Assembly: GCF_009830285.1 (NCBI RefSeq)
Contig: NZ_WUQX01000001.1
Location: forward strand, 3,658,501-3,722,500
Direction: 5' to 3'
DNA: 64,000 nucleotides
Origin: Sporofaciens musculi
Lineage (GTDB): Bacteria > Bacillota > Clostridia > Lachnospirales > Lachnospiraceae
Made by a program: the position numbers and the translations under genes. Of the stretch, positions 53,329-62,662 are shown piece by piece (the stretch's first letter is position 1; every line of letters begins with the position of its first letter). The notes under the pieces are model-generated. The model was not told the DNA's origin. It saw only the letters and a list, made by a program, of their open reading frames with translations, and searched no databases.

Positions 53329-54228
53329 TTATTCCCCGTGGTAAAACTTTTCTTCACTGTCATTGAGCATCGCTGTCCCGATTCCCTTATTGGTAAATAT
53401 TTCAAGGAGGAGGCAATGGGGAATCCGGCCGTCCAGAATATGAACCCTGGAAACACCATTCTCAATGGCATCTATGCAATTCTGGAGTTTCGGCAGCATT
53501 CCGCCTCCGATATACCCCTCCTCCATCAATGCCTTTCCTTCCGATACCCGAAGCTCAGATATGAGCGTAGACGGGTCTTTCGGATCTTTATAGACACCTT
53601 CAATATCCGTCAAAAATGCAAGCTTCTCTGCATGAACCGCCCTGGCGATTGCACACGCCGCATCATCCGCATTGATATTATATGTACAAAACTCCTCATC
53701 CATTCCTACCGGACACACAATCGGAAGAAAATCTTTTTCCAGCAAATCAAACAGAATATCTGCATTCACATGCTTTACCTCACCCACAAAGCCGATATCC
53801 GCCCCATCTGCATACTTCTTCTCCACCTTAAGCAGAGCTCCGTCCTTACCGCTGATTCCGATGGCGCGGACTCCCAGACTCTCCACAAGCTGCACCAGCC
53901 CCTTGTTTACCTTGCCAAGCACCATCTCAGCAAGCTCCATCGTCGCCTCGTCCGTCACCCGAAGTCCATTGACAAATTCCGGCTCCATGCCCGCCTTTTC
54001 AACCCATTTGCTGATTTCCTTACCGCCGCCATGTACAATAATCGGTTTAAAACCTACCAGCTTTAAAAGAGTCACATCCTGAATGACCTGTTCCTTTAAC
54101 TGCTCATCCACCATGGCGCTGCCGCCATATTTTACTACAATAATCTTTCGGTTAAACCGCTGGATATAGGGCAGCGCTTCTATTAAAACCTCTGCCTTAT
54201 CCAGATATTTCTGCATTGATTGATTCAT
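53329..54228 (-). CDS. argB: Acetylglutamate kinase
   Basis: Amino-acid kinase of 299 aa. The phosphate-binding [20 protein letters not shown] and [11 protein letters not shown] motifs are clear, as is the C-terminal [20 protein letters not shown]. The N-terminal helix extension ([20 protein letters not shown]) is the feature that allows hexamer formation and arginine feedback inhibition in other bacteria. Confidence 0.96.
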   Translation of the reverse strand: MNQSMQKYLDKAEVLIEALPYIQRFNRKIIVVKYGGSAMVDEQLKEQVIQDVTLLKLVGFKPIIVHGGGKEISKWVEKAGMEPEFVNGLRVTDEATMELAEMVLGKVNKGLVQLVESLGVRAIGISGKDGALLKVEKKYADGADIGFVGEVKHVNADILFDLLEKDFLPIVCPVGMDEEFCTYNINADDAACAIARAVHAEKLAFLTDIEGVYKDPKDPSTLISELRVSEGKALMEEGYIGGGMLPKLQNCIDAIENGVSRVHILDGRIPHCLLLEIFTNKGIGTAMLNDSEEKFYHGE

Positions 54229-54278
54229 GATATCAACTCTCCTATCTCCTGCGCAGCTTCATATATGTCTCAAAATAC

Positions 54279-55502
54279 TTAACTCCTGTAATCTGCATTA
54301 ATATCAATATACCCATGGGTCAGATCACATCCCCAAGCGGTCGCCTCTTTGTCACCCATTTTCACATCCGCGATTGCCGTTACCTCAGATTCTGACAGAA
54401 TCTTTGTCGCTTTCTCCTCGCTATAATCTACCGCAGTCCCGTTTTCAATAATCTGAAGCCTTCCAGCCTTACTCTCAAAGAAAAGGTCCACCTTCTCCGG
54501 ATTAAACTGCGCGCCGGAATACCCCATTGCACACAGGATTCTCCCCCAGTTGGCGTCATGACCCGCGATTGCCGTCTTGGTTAGATTCGAGCACACGATA
54601 GACTTAGCCAATGTCTTAGCCTGCTCCACACTCTCGCACCCTATTGCCTTAACCTCGAAAAGAGCCGTTGCCCCCTCGCCGTCGCCTGCAATCTTCTTCG
54701 CAAGATACTCATTGATGACATGAAGGGCCTCCTTAAACTTCTGGTAATCTTCGGTTTCGTACACAATCTCAGGATTCTCTGCCATACCGTTTGCCAAAAG
54801 AAGCACCGTATCATTGGTGGAGGTATCCCCGTCTACGGAAATCATATTGTAGGTGTCCCCTACATCCTCGGAAAGAGCCTTCTGAAGCGTCTCCTTGGCA
54901 ATCACGGCATCCGTGGTGAGAAATGCAAGCATAGTACACATGTTTGGATGAATCATACCAGAGCCTTTCGCCATACCGCCGATGGTCACAGTCTGCCCGC
55001 CCACCTGAATGGTCACGGCAATCTCCTTCTCACAGGTATCTGTAGTCATAATCGCTTTCGCCGCACCAGTACCGTTTTCCAGAGAAGGCTTCTTCTTCTC
55101 TGCCAACGCCATGATTCCAGCAGACACCTTATCTATTGGAAGCTGCTTTCCAATCACTCCCGTAGAGCCGATTAGGACTCCGTTTTCAGAGATATTAAGC
55201 GCTGCCGCTGCTGCCCTGGCCGTTTCCCTGCAGTATCCAAAACCTTCCTCTCCTGTGCAGGCATTGGCAATTCCTGAATTCACGATTACTGCCTGAACAT
55301 TAGCGCCGCTTTTGACTACCTGCATATCCCAACGCACAGGAGCCGCTTTCACTACATTCGTAGTAAATGTTCCCGCTGCGATACATGGAACCTGACTGTA
55401 AATCATGGCCATATCCGTCCTGTCTGTGTACTTAATCCCTGCCGCCGTTGCTGCCGCCTCATATCCCTTTGCCGCGGTGACACCGCCCTTAATTTTCTCC
55501 AT
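54279..55502 (-). CDS. argJ: Bifunctional ornithine acetyltransferase / N-acetylglutamate synthase
   Basis: Self-cleaving enzyme of 407 aa that recycles the acetyl group. The cleavage-site region is AAKAIMTTDTCEKEIAVTIQ, where a Thr becomes the nucleophile of the beta chain, and VNSGIANACTGEEGF is conserved. Start at MEKIKGGVTAAKG with AAGGAGG 7-8 nt upstream; a longer frame would overlap the GNAT gene. With argJ present a dedicated argA may not be needed. Confidence 0.95.
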   Translation of the reverse strand: MEKIKGGVTAAKGYEAAATAAGIKYTDRTDMAMIYSQVPCIAAGTFTTNVVKAAPVRWDMQVVKSGANVQAVIVNSGIANACTGEEGFGYCRETARAAAAALNISENGVLIGSTGVIGKQLPIDKVSAGIMALAEKKKPSLENGTGAAKAIMTTDTCEKEIAVTIQVGGQTVTIGGMAKGSGMIHPNMCTMLAFLTTDAVIAKETLQKALSEDVGDTYNMISVDGDTSTNDTVLLLANGMAENPEIVYETEDYQKFKEALHVINEYLAKKIAGDGEGATALFEVKAIGCESVEQAKTLAKSIVCSNLTKTAIAGHDANWGRILCAMGYSGAQFNPEKVDLFFESKAGRLQIIENGTAVDYSEEKATKILSESEVTAIADVKMGDKEATAWGCDLTHGYIDINADYRS

Positions 55503-55554
55503 CTTCAAATCCTCCTTTTTGTAACCCATTTGCCGAACAAATTGAGTCCTCCTC

Positions 55555-56001
55555 TTACTGCTGGTTAAATGCCGTAATGTTCTTCTCATTTAAGACAAAA
55601 TCATAGTAATTCAAATCCAGCCTTTTGGTCCACCCTATGGTATTCCAGAACGCATTGCCTATATCATTTCGGGTAAATGCAATAAGGCAGACCTTGTTTA
55701 TCTGCTCCTTTTTAAGTTCTTCCATAGCATACACTACCATCGCCTTACCAATCCCGCGCCTTCTGTAGTCCTCGTCCACACAAACATGGTAAAGACAGCC
55801 CCGCCGCCCGTCATGTCCGCACAGAATACTCCCGACCACCTTTTCGTCCTCCCAGGCCACCACACTGGTGGACGGATTCCTGCTTAAGAAGCGTTTAATT
55901 CCCTCTCTGGAATCATCCACACTTCTCAGACCAAATCCCCGTATCTTAGTCCACAGTCTATACACCTCGTCATAATCTTCTATCGTCATTGTTCGGATCA
56001 T
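55555..56001 (-). CDS. GNAT-family N-acetyltransferase inside the arg operon
   Basis: Acetyltransferase of 148 aa with the CoA-binding motif VCVDEDYRRRGIGKAMVVYA and the C-terminal AFWNTIGWTKR. Located between argC (88-bp gap) and argJ (52-bp gap) in the same direction. It could supply N-acetylglutamate (a short non-ArgA synthase) or modify another metabolite; position supports the first, sequence does not prove it. Confidence 0.85.
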   Translation of the reverse strand: MIRTMTIEDYDEVYRLWTKIRGFGLRSVDDSREGIKRFLSRNPSTSVVAWEDEKVVGSILCGHDGRRGCLYHVCVDEDYRRRGIGKAMVVYAMEELKKEQINKVCLIAFTRNDIGNAFWNTIGWTKRLDLNYYDFVLNEKNITAFNQQ

Positions 56002-56089
56002 AAGTTCACCTCTGTTTTACTTCTATAAAAATATCTCCCTTGGGATTTCGTCTGCCTATGCCTTCCCAAATGCAGTCAGCCTCCGAAAG

Positions 56090-57130
56090 CTACGGAAACA
56101 TGGGAACCAGTTTTAACCCTTCGCTCTCCGGCAATCCGAACATCAAGTTCATATTCTGTACGGCCTGACCTGCCGCGCCTTTTACCAGATTGTCAATCGC
56201 GCCCATCATTATAATCCGGTTGGTCCTTGAATCAATCTTAACATTAATGTCCACATAGTTGCTGCCCTCAACCCATTTCGTCTCCGGACAGACTCCCTCG
56301 TCAAGAAAACGGATAAACCTCTCATTCCCGTAATACTTATCATAAACAGCCTTCACATCTTCATATGTAACCTCTTTTTTCAAAGATGCATACTCTGTCA
56401 CCAGAATTCCACGATTCATGGGAACCAGGTGGGGCGTGAAATTAAGCGCCACCTTCTCTCTTGCGGCATAGCCTAACTGTTCCTCAATCTCCGGCGTATG
56501 TCTGTGAGAAGCCACACCGTAGGCCTTAATATTCTCATTGACCTCACAGTAAAGGTTAGGAACCTTAGCGCCTCTGCCCGCACCGGAAGTACCGGATTTT
56601 GCGTCTATAATCAGCGTCCCCATGTCAATAATCCCTTCCTTTGCCAAGGGATATGCCGTTAAAATAGAACAAGTGGTATAACAGCCTGGATTGGCCACCA
56701 GCCTTGCCTTTCTGATATCCTCGCGGTTCACCTCACAGAGCCCGTAGACAGCTTCTTCGATAAACTGAGGGCTCTTATGTTCAATCCCGTACCATTTTTC
56801 ATACACCGCTACATCTTTGATACGGTAGTCTGCACTCAGGTCGATTACCTTAGCCTTTGCAAGAATATCCTCCTTCATCATGGATGCGCAGAACCCTTGA
56901 GGAGTGGCTGTGAAGATCACGTCCGCCTGTTTCGCCAGTTCTTCCATATTGTCATCCAAACATTTTTCATCTACAATCTGGAACATATTCTGATATACAT
57001 CCCCATACTTCCTGTCAATGTAACTTCTTGAGCCATACCAGATGATCTTTGCATCCTTATGCCCTAAAAGGAGACGTACCAGTTCTCCTCCGGCATAGCC
57101 TGTAGCGCCGATAATACCTGCTTTTATCAT
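56090..57130 (-). CDS. argC: N-acetyl-gamma-glutamyl-phosphate reductase
   Basis: NADPH enzyme of 346 aa. Nucleotide-binding IIGATGYAGGELVRLLLGH at the N-terminus and catalytic Cys in VANPGCYTTCSILTAYPL. First gene of the arginine block; AAAGGA lies about 9 nt before the ATG. Confidence 0.96.
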   Translation of the reverse strand: MIKAGIIGATGYAGGELVRLLLGHKDAKIIWYGSRSYIDRKYGDVYQNMFQIVDEKCLDDNMEELAKQADVIFTATPQGFCASMMKEDILAKAKVIDLSADYRIKDVAVYEKWYGIEHKSPQFIEEAVYGLCEVNREDIRKARLVANPGCYTTCSILTAYPLAKEGIIDMGTLIIDAKSGTSGAGRGAKVPNLYCEVNENIKAYGVASHRHTPEIEEQLGYAAREKVALNFTPHLVPMNRGILVTEYASLKKEVTYEDVKAVYDKYYGNERFIRFLDEGVCPETKWVEGSNYVDINVKIDSRTNRIIMMGAIDNLVKGAAGQAVQNMNLMFGLPESEGLKLVPMFP

Positions 57131-57252
57131 CTATTCAACATCCTTTCTGCATCCTATAACCCTATTTTATCAATCTCAATCAATATAAACCAAATCCGAA
57201 TACTTGTCCAGAGATTATTACACAAATCTGGTGTGCCCTTTGATAAAAAAAT

Positions 57253-57302
57253 AAAACACTTGCATAATTATACATCTAATACGTATATTATGCAAGTGTT
57301 TT
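57253..57302. terminator. Hairpin that also carries ARG-box-like words, upstream of argC
   Basis: A 16-bp perfect stem (AAAACACTTGCATAAT / ATTATGCAAGTGTTTT) with an 18-nt loop ends the SEDS gene on the minus strand. The arms contain TGCATAATTATACA (57261-57274) and its mirrored partner, close to ArgR/AhrC box consensus. The same CTTGCATAATTATA word overlaps the argG promoter. It may therefore be terminator and operator at once. Confidence 0.65.
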
Positions 57303-57318
57303 TTGAAGCATTCTATTA

Positions 57319-58659
57319 TTAATAGACACAAATACTTTCTGTTTCAGACTCCAGCAAAACATCTTGATAGCGGTAAATACTCAGCAAAAGCCCAATCAGC
57401 GTATTCGTCACAAGTACTCCGGTTCCCCCGTAAGTAAGAAAGGGACAATAGACGGAGCTGGACGGTAAAATCCCTGTATTCATCATCACATAGAATAAAA
57501 GCTGTACCAAAAATGCGGCCGTACATCCAAAACCAATGATACTTCCAAGGCGGTTTCTCTGCCCCACTGACATGCCCATGAAGCAGATGAACAAAGCGGT
57601 TAGCATACCAATCACAAGAACTGACACCAGAATTCCATAGCAGGCTGTAATGTACATCAGTCCATAGTCCATCCCTTCCATAATCCTGTCTGCACTTTTG
57701 ACAACCATCTTCCCTTCTCCGCTGCCAATCCAGCGACAGCCCTCCAGAATCCCTTTCAGCAGACGAAGCTGATAGCTCTCCCCACCACTCTCAAGCTGCA
57801 GCATATTTGCGACACGCATACGCTGGTACTCTGGTCCAAACAGAAAAAGCTTCAGATACCCTATGCCAGACAACAGAACCGTTCCTCCCCAGAGCGATAA
57901 CAGTGTCTTTGCTCTGGAAACCTTAAACCATTCCTTTACAACTGCGAATGATAAAATAAGAAGATAAATCAAAAACAGCATCAGCACAGTCAAGACGCTG
58001 GTAACCCTTAAGGCAATACATAACCCAGGCAGCATCCAAAGAAGACTCTTCCCAACTGCCAAATACCCCTGCCCGTGATAACGATACACGATTGCTGCAT
58101 ATAGAGGGACAAAAAGGAAGATGCATAATCGGATATTTAAGGAAAGGGAAAGTATGGGCAGCGTTATCCACCCTAATGCGCCATTTATCTGTTGGCCAAA
58201 AATAAACATCCCCACGAACACGACAATAAACGCCGCAACCGTAATCTCTCTCGCCCATCGTCCAATCCGGCTGTAATCCAAATAGCACACTCCAATCAGT
58301 ACGGCAAATCCAATCAACATCCACTTTACATGATCTCCCGCAATAAAATTCCCCTTTGAAAAATTGCTCTGAAGAAGATTCAGGAGTATATAGCCTGCCC
58401 CATACAGACCTCCAATCAGCGCAATCCATCCCCACGCCATCCGCGGTCTGTGTACCAGATCCAGCGCAGCTCCTGCTTCTACCGGATCTCCCATCTGCCT
58501 TACGGCCTCTGCCTGCGCTTCCTCCTTGTTAAGCCCTTCGCTGATATAAAATTCCTCCTGCTCCTCGATATGACTTCTAATCTCCTGAGTCACCTGGGCT
58601 CTCGCCTGTTTACATCGAATCTGTTCTGCCAGTATCCTCAAATATTCTTCTTTTTTCAT
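57319..58659 (-). CDS. FtsW/RodA/SpoVE (SEDS) family protein with N-terminal HAAS-like domain
   Basis: Protein of 446 aa. Residues 1-75 are soluble and look like the HAAS/DUF1700 segment (LRILAEQIRCKQARAQVTQE, SEGLNKEEAQAEAVRQMGDP), which in other bacteria is linked to PadR regulators. Then come about ten helices of a SEDS glycosyltransferase, with GQQINGALGWITL and the C-terminal SSVYCPFLTYGGTGVLVTNT. SEDS proteins polymerise peptidoglycan. Start at MKKEEYLRI with GGAGG 6 nt upstream, overlapping the PadR gene by 4 bp. Confidence 0.87.
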   Translation of the reverse strand: MKKEEYLRILAEQIRCKQARAQVTQEIRSHIEEQEEFYISEGLNKEEAQAEAVRQMGDPVEAGAALDLVHRPRMAWGWIALIGGLYGAGYILLNLLQSNFSKGNFIAGDHVKWMLIGFAVLIGVCYLDYSRIGRWAREITVAAFIVVFVGMFIFGQQINGALGWITLPILSLSLNIRLCIFLFVPLYAAIVYRYHGQGYLAVGKSLLWMLPGLCIALRVTSVLTVLMLFLIYLLILSFAVVKEWFKVSRAKTLLSLWGGTVLLSGIGYLKLFLFGPEYQRMRVANMLQLESGGESYQLRLLKGILEGCRWIGSGEGKMVVKSADRIMEGMDYGLMYITACYGILVSVLVIGMLTALFICFMGMSVGQRNRLGSIIGFGCTAAFLVQLLFYVMMNTGILPSSSVYCPFLTYGGTGVLVTNTLIGLLLSIYRYQDVLLESETESICVY

Positions 58660-59018
58660 ACGGCACCTCCCATACTCAATACATCTGCGACCGCCTGGGT
58701 ATAGGCCAGCCATTCTTCTTTCTTTTTTGCCAAAGCCTTACGTCCTTCCTTCGTAATACTGTAATACTTACGCGTCTTTCCTGCCTTTTCAGACTGGTGA
58801 GCTTGGACCGCGTCCGACAAAGTGTATGATCTTAACATCCCCTTTGTCTCCATGCCGTGCAAAAGTGGATATAAAGTTCCTGCCTTCATTTCAAATACAT
58901 TCCTGGACTTCCTGCGCAGTCCTTCAATCATCTCGTATCCATACATATCCTTTTCCTCCAGCAGCCGAAGAATCAGCATAGAGGTACTTCCCGAAACCAG
59001 GCTCTTATCAACTGCCAT
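58656..59018 (-). CDS. PadR-family transcriptional regulator
   Basis: Winged-helix repressor of 120 aa (STSMLILRLLEEKDMYGYEM, KAGTLYPLLHGMETKGMLRS, KTRKYYSITKEGRKAL). A C-terminal tail of about 25 residues helps dimerisation. It starts the two-gene operon with the SEDS protein and lies next to a 19-bp palindrome in its promoter. Confidence 0.93.
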   Translation of the reverse strand: MAVDKSLVSGSTSMLILRLLEEKDMYGYEMIEGLRRKSRNVFEMKAGTLYPLLHGMETKGMLRSYTLSDAVQAHQSEKAGKTRKYYSITKEGRKALAKKKEEWLAYTQAVADVLSMGGAV

Positions 59019-59065
59019 CTTTCATTTCTCCTTTCTACAATATATCGTTCATCTATATATCGACT

Positions 59066-59084
59066 ATCTATAGTATATATAGAT
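59066..59084. promoter_or_regulatory. Palindrome, candidate PadR operator
   Basis: ATCTATA-GTATA-TATAGAT is a perfect dyad 48 bp upstream of the PadR start, in a stretch rich in ATCTATA words (for example at about 59049 and 59085). Confidence 0.5.
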
Positions 59085-59200
59085 TATCTATACATGTCAA
59101 TTCATTTTTAAGGAAATTTATTCAACCTCCCTATATATCTCGCATATATAATGTATATTTTGTGCATAAAGTGTATATTTTATCTTTTTTCAATTTATTC

Positions 59201-59229
59201 TTGCATAATTATAAAAAATACGGTATAGT
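59201..59229 (+). promoter_or_regulatory. argG promoter with overlapping ARG-box-like word
   Basis: TTGCAT (59201-59206) and TATAGT (59224-59229) are 17 nt apart. TTGCATAATTATA covers the -35 box and matches the word upstream of argC. Two TGTATATTTT repeats (59152-59161 and 59172-59181) lie upstream, 20 bp apart. Confidence 0.6.
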
Positions 59230-59292
59230 ATTCTTTGCAGTTAAGAACAACCTATTTTTACATACACAAGACAGAATGAGGAGGATATTCTT

Positions 59293-60519
59293 ATGAAAGA
59301 AAAAGTTGTATTAGCATATTCCGGAGGACTTGACACAACGGCGATTATTCCGTGGCTTAAGGAGAATTTTGACTATGAAGTAATCTGCTGCTGCGTAGAC
59401 TGCGGCCAGGGAGAAGAACTTGATGGTCTTGAAGAACGAGCGAAGCTTTCCGGCGCATCCAAGTTATATATTGAAGATATCGTAGATGATTTCTGCGACA
59501 ATTACATTGTTCCATGTGTACAGGCACACGCCGTCTATGAGAACAAATACCTGCTGGGAACCTCCATGGCCCGCCCTGCCATTGCAAAGAAGCTGGTTGA
59601 TATTGCAAGAAAAGAAGGCGCCAGCGCAATCTGCCACGGCGCTACCGGAAAGGGCAACGACCAGATTCGTTTTGAGCTTGGCATCAAGGCTCTTGCTCCT
59701 GACCTTAAGATTATCGCACCATGGCGTATGACAGACGTATGGACCATGAACTCCCGTGAGGAGGAGATTGAATACTGTAAACAGCATGGAATCAATCTTC
59801 CTTTCGATGCAAGCCACAGCTACAGCCGTGACCGCAACTTGTGGCACATTAGCCATGAGGGCTTGGAGCTTGAGGACCCGTCTCTTGAGCCTAATTATGA
59901 CAACCTGCTGGTTCTGGGCGTAACCCCAGAGAAGGCTCCCAACGAGGGTGAATATGTTACCATGACCTTCGATAAAGGTGTCCCAAAGAGCATCAACGGT
60001 AAAGAGATGAAGGTATCTGACATTATCCGCAAATTAAACGAACTGGGTGGAAAGCATGGAATCGGTATCTGTGATATCGTGGAAAACCGTGTAGTAGGCA
60101 TGAAATCCCGTGGTGTATATGAGACACCCGGCGGAACCATTCTCTATGAAACTCACCAGCAGTTAGAAGAACTGGTACTTGACCGCGCCACTTATGAGAT
60201 GAAAGAAGAAATGGGCAACAAGCTGTCCCAGATTGTGTACGAAGGAAAATGGTTCACTCCCCTTCGGGAAGCTGTCCAGGCATTCGTCGAGTCTACACAG
60301 GAATATGTAACTGGAGAGGTGAAATTCAAACTATATAAGGGAAATATTATCAAAGCAGGAACAACCTCCCCCTACTCACTATACAGCGAATCCCTTGCAA
60401 GCTTCACGACAGGAGAGCTTTACGACCATCATGATGCGGACGGATTCATCAATCTGTTCGGACTGCCTCTTAAGGTTCGCGCCATGAAGATGCAGGAGGT
60501 TCAAAAGACTCAGAAGTAA
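59293..60519 (+). CDS. argG: Argininosuccinate synthase
   Basis: ATP-dependent enzyme of 408 aa that joins citrulline and aspartate. The P-loop-like AYSGGLDTTAIIPWL is at the N-terminus, then HGATGKGNDQIRFELG and PWRMTDVW. GAGGAGG 8 nt before the ATG. No argH follows; a terminator closes the gene, so argH must be elsewhere. Confidence 0.97.
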   Translation: MKEKVVLAYSGGLDTTAIIPWLKENFDYEVICCCVDCGQGEELDGLEERAKLSGASKLYIEDIVDDFCDNYIVPCVQAHAVYENKYLLGTSMARPAIAKKLVDIARKEGASAICHGATGKGNDQIRFELGIKALAPDLKIIAPWRMTDVWTMNSREEEIEYCKQHGINLPFDASHSYSRDRNLWHISHEGLELEDPSLEPNYDNLLVLGVTPEKAPNEGEYVTMTFDKGVPKSINGKEMKVSDIIRKLNELGGKHGIGICDIVENRVVGMKSRGVYETPGGTILYETHQQLEELVLDRATYEMKEEMGNKLSQIVYEGKWFTPLREAVQAFVESTQEYVTGEVKFKLYKGNIIKAGTTSPYSLYSESLASFTTGELYDHHDADGFINLFGLPLKVRAMKMQEVQKTQK

Positions 60520-60528
60520 TATACGATT

Positions 60529-60572
60529 AAAAGCTTGAGCGTCCCTCAAAAGGGGAACACTCAAGCTTTTTT
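60529..60572 (+). terminator. Rho-independent terminator of argG
   Basis: AAAAGCTTGAG / CTCAAGCTTTT stem with an inner CCC/GGG pairing and a T6 tail. Confidence 0.85.
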
Positions 60573-60585
60573 CCTCCATATTTGT

Positions 60586-61578
60586 CTACAAAACTTCCCT
60601 GATCACTCTTTTTGCATTATCCCCCCAAAGCTTATCCAACTGCCCCTGGGATACACCGGCTCTTTCAAGGGCATCCCACAGCCTCTCCATTCGGGAAGCA
60701 TCAGGTATCTCCAAGGTCTTGCCCCCGTCAAAACCGTCAAAGTCCGTCCCGATTGCTGGAAAATCGCTGCCCCCAACCCGTATCATATGTAGAATATGAG
60801 CCGTCATTCCATCAATCCTTGAGTCCTCATAAGCGGCGTCTGCGTCCTCCCTTTTTCCTGTACCAAGGAAAGCCCCGTAGAAATTCAGCCCCGCAACCCC
60901 TCCTGTTTCTGCAAGGCTTCTAATCATCTCATCTGTCAGATTCCTTGGGTGATTACAGAGCGTGCGGCAGTTGGAATGAGACGCCACAACCGGTTTCCTG
61001 GAATACTTAAGAATATCAAAGAACGTCCCGTCCGAAGCGTGGGAGACATCCACAATCATGCCAAGCTCATCCATCCTCCTGACCACATCAATGCCAAAAG
61101 GTGTAAGTCCTCGGCTCATGATAGACCCATCCCTGCTGTTGGGATGCCCAATACAGTTCTCATAGTTCCACAAAAGCGTCACAAGCCGGACTCCCTTTTC
61201 ATAAAGCTCGTAAAGCCTCCTCATCTCTCCATTAAGGACGCCTCCCTCCTCCACCGTAAGAAATGCAGATATCTTCCCCTGGCTTTCCTTCTCCTGCATA
61301 TCCTGAAAAGACCTGGCAATACCAATCTGTTCCGGATATGTCTGCACCTGACGATTAAGATATGCAATCATATCCTGCACGCGCCTGTAGCACCCCTCAT
61401 ATCCCCCTGCATGTTCAAAATCCTTAAGACAGGTAAAGCAGGCAAAAAACTGCGCCTTTGTTCCTGCCTTCTTCATAAACGGGATACTGACGCTGCATTG
61501 GTTTTCCATCAAATCACCGTCTTTGTCCATATCCATTAATTTCCACAATGTATCACAATGCAAATCAATCAATTTCAT
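60586..61578 (-). CDS. Membrane-dipeptidase family (M19) dipeptidase
   Basis: Zinc dipeptidase of 330 aa. Metal ligands appear in LIDLHCDTLW, LTVEEGG (bridging Glu), VASHSNCR and the DVSHASDGTFFDIL segment. No signal peptide, so a cytoplasmic enzyme. Start at MKLIDLHCD with GGAGG 8 nt upstream. Divergent from the following hydrolase gene. Confidence 0.92.
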   Translation of the reverse strand: MKLIDLHCDTLWKLMDMDKDGDLMENQCSVSIPFMKKAGTKAQFFACFTCLKDFEHAGGYEGCYRRVQDMIAYLNRQVQTYPEQIGIARSFQDMQEKESQGKISAFLTVEEGGVLNGEMRRLYELYEKGVRLVTLLWNYENCIGHPNSRDGSIMSRGLTPFGIDVVRRMDELGMIVDVSHASDGTFFDILKYSRKPVVASHSNCRTLCNHPRNLTDEMIRSLAETGGVAGLNFYGAFLGTGKREDADAAYEDSRIDGMTAHILHMIRVGGSDFPAIGTDFDGFDGGKTLEIPDASRMERLWDALERAGVSQGQLDKLWGDNAKRVIREVL

Positions 61579-61661
61579 AACTTCCGCCTCCATTTCATAA
61601 CTTCTACAGTAAGTATATATTTTCTCTGGAAAAATGTATACCTTTTTTGAGGAGGCTTTTC

Positions 61662-62405
61662 ATGAAACCAATAATCGGAATCGTATCCTGCGGATATATG
61701 AAGCAGCGTCAGTTTGTACCACAGACCTACATACAGGCAATCAAAAAATCCGGCGGAATCCCCATCCTTCTGCCCTGCACTCAGGATGAAGACGCATATT
61801 TCTCATACGGAAGACAATGCGATGGATTCCTGTTCTGCGGCGGAGACGACGTAACGCCCCTTCTGTTCGGTGAAGAATTAATGACTGAACGGGGAGCCAC
61901 AGATTATCGTACAGACAATTTCCATATTACACTGATGAAATACCTGCTGTCACTAAAACTCCCCATTCTTGCCATCTGCCGCGGCATGCAGCTTCTCAAC
62001 ATCTGTCATGGCGGAACCATTTACCAGGATATCTCCCTGCGCTGGCCCGCATCCTTAAACCACATGCAGTTATCTGAAGACCGGTCCGACCCCTGCCATA
62101 AGATTACAGTCATAAAAGATAGCATACTATCTAATATTTTCAATGAAAATGAAGTTGTAAATAGCTTCCATCACCAGTGCATCCGGATATTGGGCGCCAA
62201 CTTAAACATATCTGCCGTGGCATCTGACGGCATCATAGAGGCAATCGAATCAGACCAGCTTCCATTTGTAGTAGGCGTTCAATGGCATCCAGAGTGTATG
62301 CTCAACGTATCCTCGTCAATGCAAAAACTGTTTTATACATTTATTGAAAAATCAAAAAACGCCAAAAATTTGCAGTATATTTCTCCAAAGCCACGGACAC
62401 AATAA
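61662..62405 (+). CDS. Class I glutamine amidotransferase-like hydrolase (PuuD type)
   Basis: Protein of 247 aa. Catalytic Cys in LAICRGMQLLNICHGG, and the His/Glu pair in VGVQWHPEC. Closest group is gamma-glutamyl-GABA hydrolase (PuuD), which removes gamma-glutamyl groups; substrate here is unknown. Start at MKPIIGIVSC with GAGGAGG 6 nt upstream. Confidence 0.88.
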   Translation: MKPIIGIVSCGYMKQRQFVPQTYIQAIKKSGGIPILLPCTQDEDAYFSYGRQCDGFLFCGGDDVTPLLFGEELMTERGATDYRTDNFHITLMKYLLSLKLPILAICRGMQLLNICHGGTIYQDISLRWPASLNHMQLSEDRSDPCHKITVIKDSILSNIFNENEVVNSFHHQCIRILGANLNISAVASDGIIEAIESDQLPFVVGVQWHPECMLNVSSSMQKLFYTFIEKSKNAKNLQYISPKPRTQ

Positions 62406-62466
62406 TCCCGAACAAACCATGCGGCGCTCAAAACCAATGTCCGCAATTAAAAAGGAGGAAACAGAC

Positions 62467-62649
62467 ATGGCCGATTTATCAGTACTCGACTTACAAAACC
62501 TGCGTCACTTAATCGGAGGATACAGCACTTGCCACTGTAAGCTGCAGGATTACGCATCCCAGGCACAGGACCCTGAAGTAAAGAAACTTTTCCAGGATGC
62601 CGCAAATTCTGCCATGAAGAACAAGCAGGATTTAATGAAATTCTTATAG
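62467..62649 (+). CDS. Small CotF-like spore coat-associated protein
   Basis: Helical 60-aa protein (MADLSVLDLQNLRHLIGGYS, then QDPEVKKLFQDAANSAMKNK). Start at 62467 with AAAGGAGG 8 nt upstream. It is 13 bp before a CotF-domain gene, and small helical proteins of this type commonly pair with CotF proteins in Clostridia. Family assignment rests mainly on that pairing. Confidence 0.75.
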   Translation: MADLSVLDLQNLRHLIGGYSTCHCKLQDYASQAQDPEVKKLFQDAANSAMKNKQDLMKFL

Positions 62650-62662
62650 GAGGAAAGCAGAC

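Noticed and set aside
53338..54066. Plus-strand open frame opposite argB (242 codons)
   Set aside because: Shadow of argB, without start signal or family resemblance.
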